64,000 nucleotides of DNA, taken from contig NZ_CP065377.1 in NCBI RefSeq assembly GCF_019967995.1, forward strand, positions 930,001 to 994,000, in the 5' to 3' direction. This DNA comes from Faecalibacterium prausnitzii (GTDB taxonomy: Bacteria > Bacillota > Clostridia > Oscillospirales > Ruminococcaceae). The position numbers were made by a program, and so were the translations under genes. Of this stretch, positions 62,598 to 64,000 are shown piece after piece (position 1 is the stretch's first letter; each line of letters begins with the position of its first letter). A model generated the notes under the pieces. The model worked only from the letters and a program-made list of their open reading frames with translations. It searched no databases and had not been told where the DNA came from.

Positions 62598-64000
62598 ATG
62601 CAATGGACCGGTTTGAACGAACTGCGCGAAAAGTACCTGAGCTTCTTTGAAGGCAAGGGCCACCTGCGCCTCGACAGCTTCCCGCTTGTCCCGAAAGATG
62701 ACCCCAGCCTGCTGCTCATCAACAGCGGCATGGCCCCGATGAAGAAGTGGTTCCTCGCACAGGAGGAGCCGCCCCGCCACCGCGTGACCACCTGCCAGAA
62801 GTGCATCCGCACCCCGGATATCGAGCGCGTCGGCATCACCGCCCGCCACGGCACCTTCTTCGAGATGCTGGGCAACTTCTCTTTCCAGGATTACTTCAAG
62901 GAAGAGGTCATCCCCTGGGCATGGGAGTTCCTGACCAGCGACGAGTGGATGGCCATCCCCAAGGATAAGCTCCACATCTCTGTCTACGAAGAGGACGATG
63001 AGGCTTACGACATCTGGACCAAGAAGGTGGGCATCGCCCCCGACCACATGGTCCGTCTGGGCAAGGAAGATAACTTCTGGGAGCATGGCTCCGGCCCGTG
63101 CGGCCCCTGCTCGGAGATCTACTTCGACCGCGGCCCGGAGTACGGCTGCGGCAAGCCGACCTGCGGTGTGGGCTGCGACTGCGACCGCTATATGGAGATC
63201 TGGAACCTGGTATTCAGCCAGTTCGATGCCGACGGCAAGGGCCACTACGAGCGCCTGGCACGGCCCAACATTGATACCGGCATGGGCCTGGAGCGTCTGG
63301 CCTGCGTGATGCAGGGCGTCGGCAACCTGTTTGAGGTCGATACCGTCCAGAGTGTGCTGCACCATGTGGAGCACATCGCGGGCAAGACCTACGGTGCCAA
63401 TGCAAAGGACGACATCTCCATCCGCGTCATCACCGACCACATCCGCAGCTGCACCTTCATGGTGTCCGACGGCATCCTGCCCTCCAACGAGGGCCGCGGC
63501 TACGTGCTGCGCCGTCTGCTGCGCCGTGCCGCCCGCCATGGCCGGATGCTGGGCATCAGCCGCCCCTTCCTGGTGGAGCTGGTCGAGACCGTCATCCAGT
63601 CCAGCGAGTCTGCTTACCCCGAACTGCGTGAGCACGACGCCTATATCAAGAAGGTCATCGGCACCGAGGAGGCAAACTTTGCCCGCACCATCGACGCCGG
63701 CATGACCATCCTGAACAACATGATCGACGGCCTGGAAAAGGCCCACGAGCATCTGCTGAAGGGTCTGGACGTCTTCAAGCTGAACGATACCTTCGGCTTC
63801 CCCCTCGACCTGACCAAGGAGATCGCAGCGGAGCAGGGCATCGACATCGACGAGGAAGGCTTCCACACGGAGATGAAGAAGCAGAAGGAGCGCGCCCGCG
63901 CCGAGCGTCTGAAGAAGAACATCTCCGGCTGGAGCGAGGACCTGTTCGGCAGCCTGAACACGGAGCCGACCGTCTTCACCGGCTACGAGACCCTGAACGA
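62598..64000 (+). CDS. alaS: Alanine--tRNA ligase, 3' end outside window
   Basis: Open from ATG 62598 (GAGGAGAGA site) to the window edge, 467 codons seen. Class II aminoacylation domain: [20 protein letters not shown], the motif 2 region [20 protein letters not shown] and [20 protein letters not shown], and motif 3-like [38 protein letters not shown] and [11 protein letters not shown] mark the tRNA-recognition part. A cysteine-rich insert ([17 protein letters not shown] type) is present near residue 185. Editing and C-Ala domains are beyond the edge. Confidence 0.97.
   Translation, partial: MQWTGLNELREKYLSFFEGKGHLRLDSFPLVPKDDPSLLLINSGMAPMKKWFLAQEEPPRHRVTTCQKCIRTPDIERVGITARHGTFFEMLGNFSFQDYFKEEVIPWAWEFLTSDEWMAIPKDKLHISVYEEDDEAYDIWTKKVGIAPDHMVRLGKEDNFWEHGSGPCGPCSEIYFDRGPEYGCGKPTCGVGCDCDRYMEIWNLVFSQFDADGKGHYERLARPNIDTGMGLERLACVMQGVGNLFEVDTVQSVLHHVEHIAGKTYGANAKDDISIRVITDHIRSCTFMVSDGILPSNEGRGYVLRRLLRRAARHGRMLGISRPFLVELVETVIQSSESAYPELREHDAYIKKVIGTEEANFARTIDAGMTILNNMIDGLEKAHEHLLKGLDVFKLNDTFGFPLDLTKEIAAEQGIDIDEEGFHTEMKKQKERARAERLKKNISGWSEDLFGSLNTEPTVFTGYETLN

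Overview
The window fits a Gram-positive gut anaerobe of the Oscillospiraceae, most like Faecalibacterium. The grounds are a T-box leader before alaS, strong AGGAGG ribosome sites, GC-rich housekeeping genes, a polyamine operon using the carboxyspermidine route, and familiar Firmicutes integrative-element remnants. This placement is inference from gene content, not a database match.

Layout. (1) 1-7.4 kb is a worn mobile-element zone on the minus strand. It holds two substrate-binding-domain sensor proteins (one cut by the window edge, one split by a frameshift). A c-di-GMP-I riboswitch with its own terminator precedes the split one. A sodium symporter and fragments of integrative-element genes are also here. 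(2) 7.4-13 kb is chromosomal: a family 2 glycosyltransferase, a secreted C39-like protein, a SpoIID-domain protein, citrate synthase and gap. (3) About 14.0-43.4 kb is a 29.4-kb integrative element inserted in the 3' end of gap. The last 34 codons of gap are repeated at the far end (13961-14068 and 43341-43448, 105 of 108 bases identical). Its left part carries a tyrosine recombinase, an XRE repressor with divergent promoters, small unknown genes, an SF2 helicase-like protein, a stand-alone Spo0A C-terminal-domain protein, four copies of a 35-bp iteron, an SprT-like metallopeptidase and a ribbon-helix-helix protein. Its right part (25.2-42.5 kb) is an AT-rich exopolysaccharide or capsule locus. 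That locus has two priming sugar transferases, GDP-mannose enzymes, glycosyltransferases, polymerase, flippase, a WecE-type aminotransferase and two CMP-sugar synthetase-like proteins, and ends in a broken glmM copy. (4) 43.4-64 kb is chromosomal again: a five-gene polyamine operon behind a structured leader RNA, a LytTR two-component system followed by a Tat-type secreted protein, a Crp/Fnr regulator divergent from a ferredoxin, a class I glutamine-amidotransferase hydrolase, tRNA-Ser(GGA), an FMN-dependent hydroxy-acid dehydrogenase, an RluA-type pseudouridine synthase, a lipoprotein, and T-box-alaS running off the end.

How it works together. The most notable unit is the gap-targeted element. 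Integration rebuilds an intact gap reading frame with element-supplied final codons and delivers a surface-polysaccharide locus. The sequence suggests a recombination core in the gap codons for the conserved WYD motif, repeated accessory sites at both ends, and an outward promoter at the right end that would face the integrase gene only in the excised circle. No relaxase was recognised, so transfer may depend on a helper.
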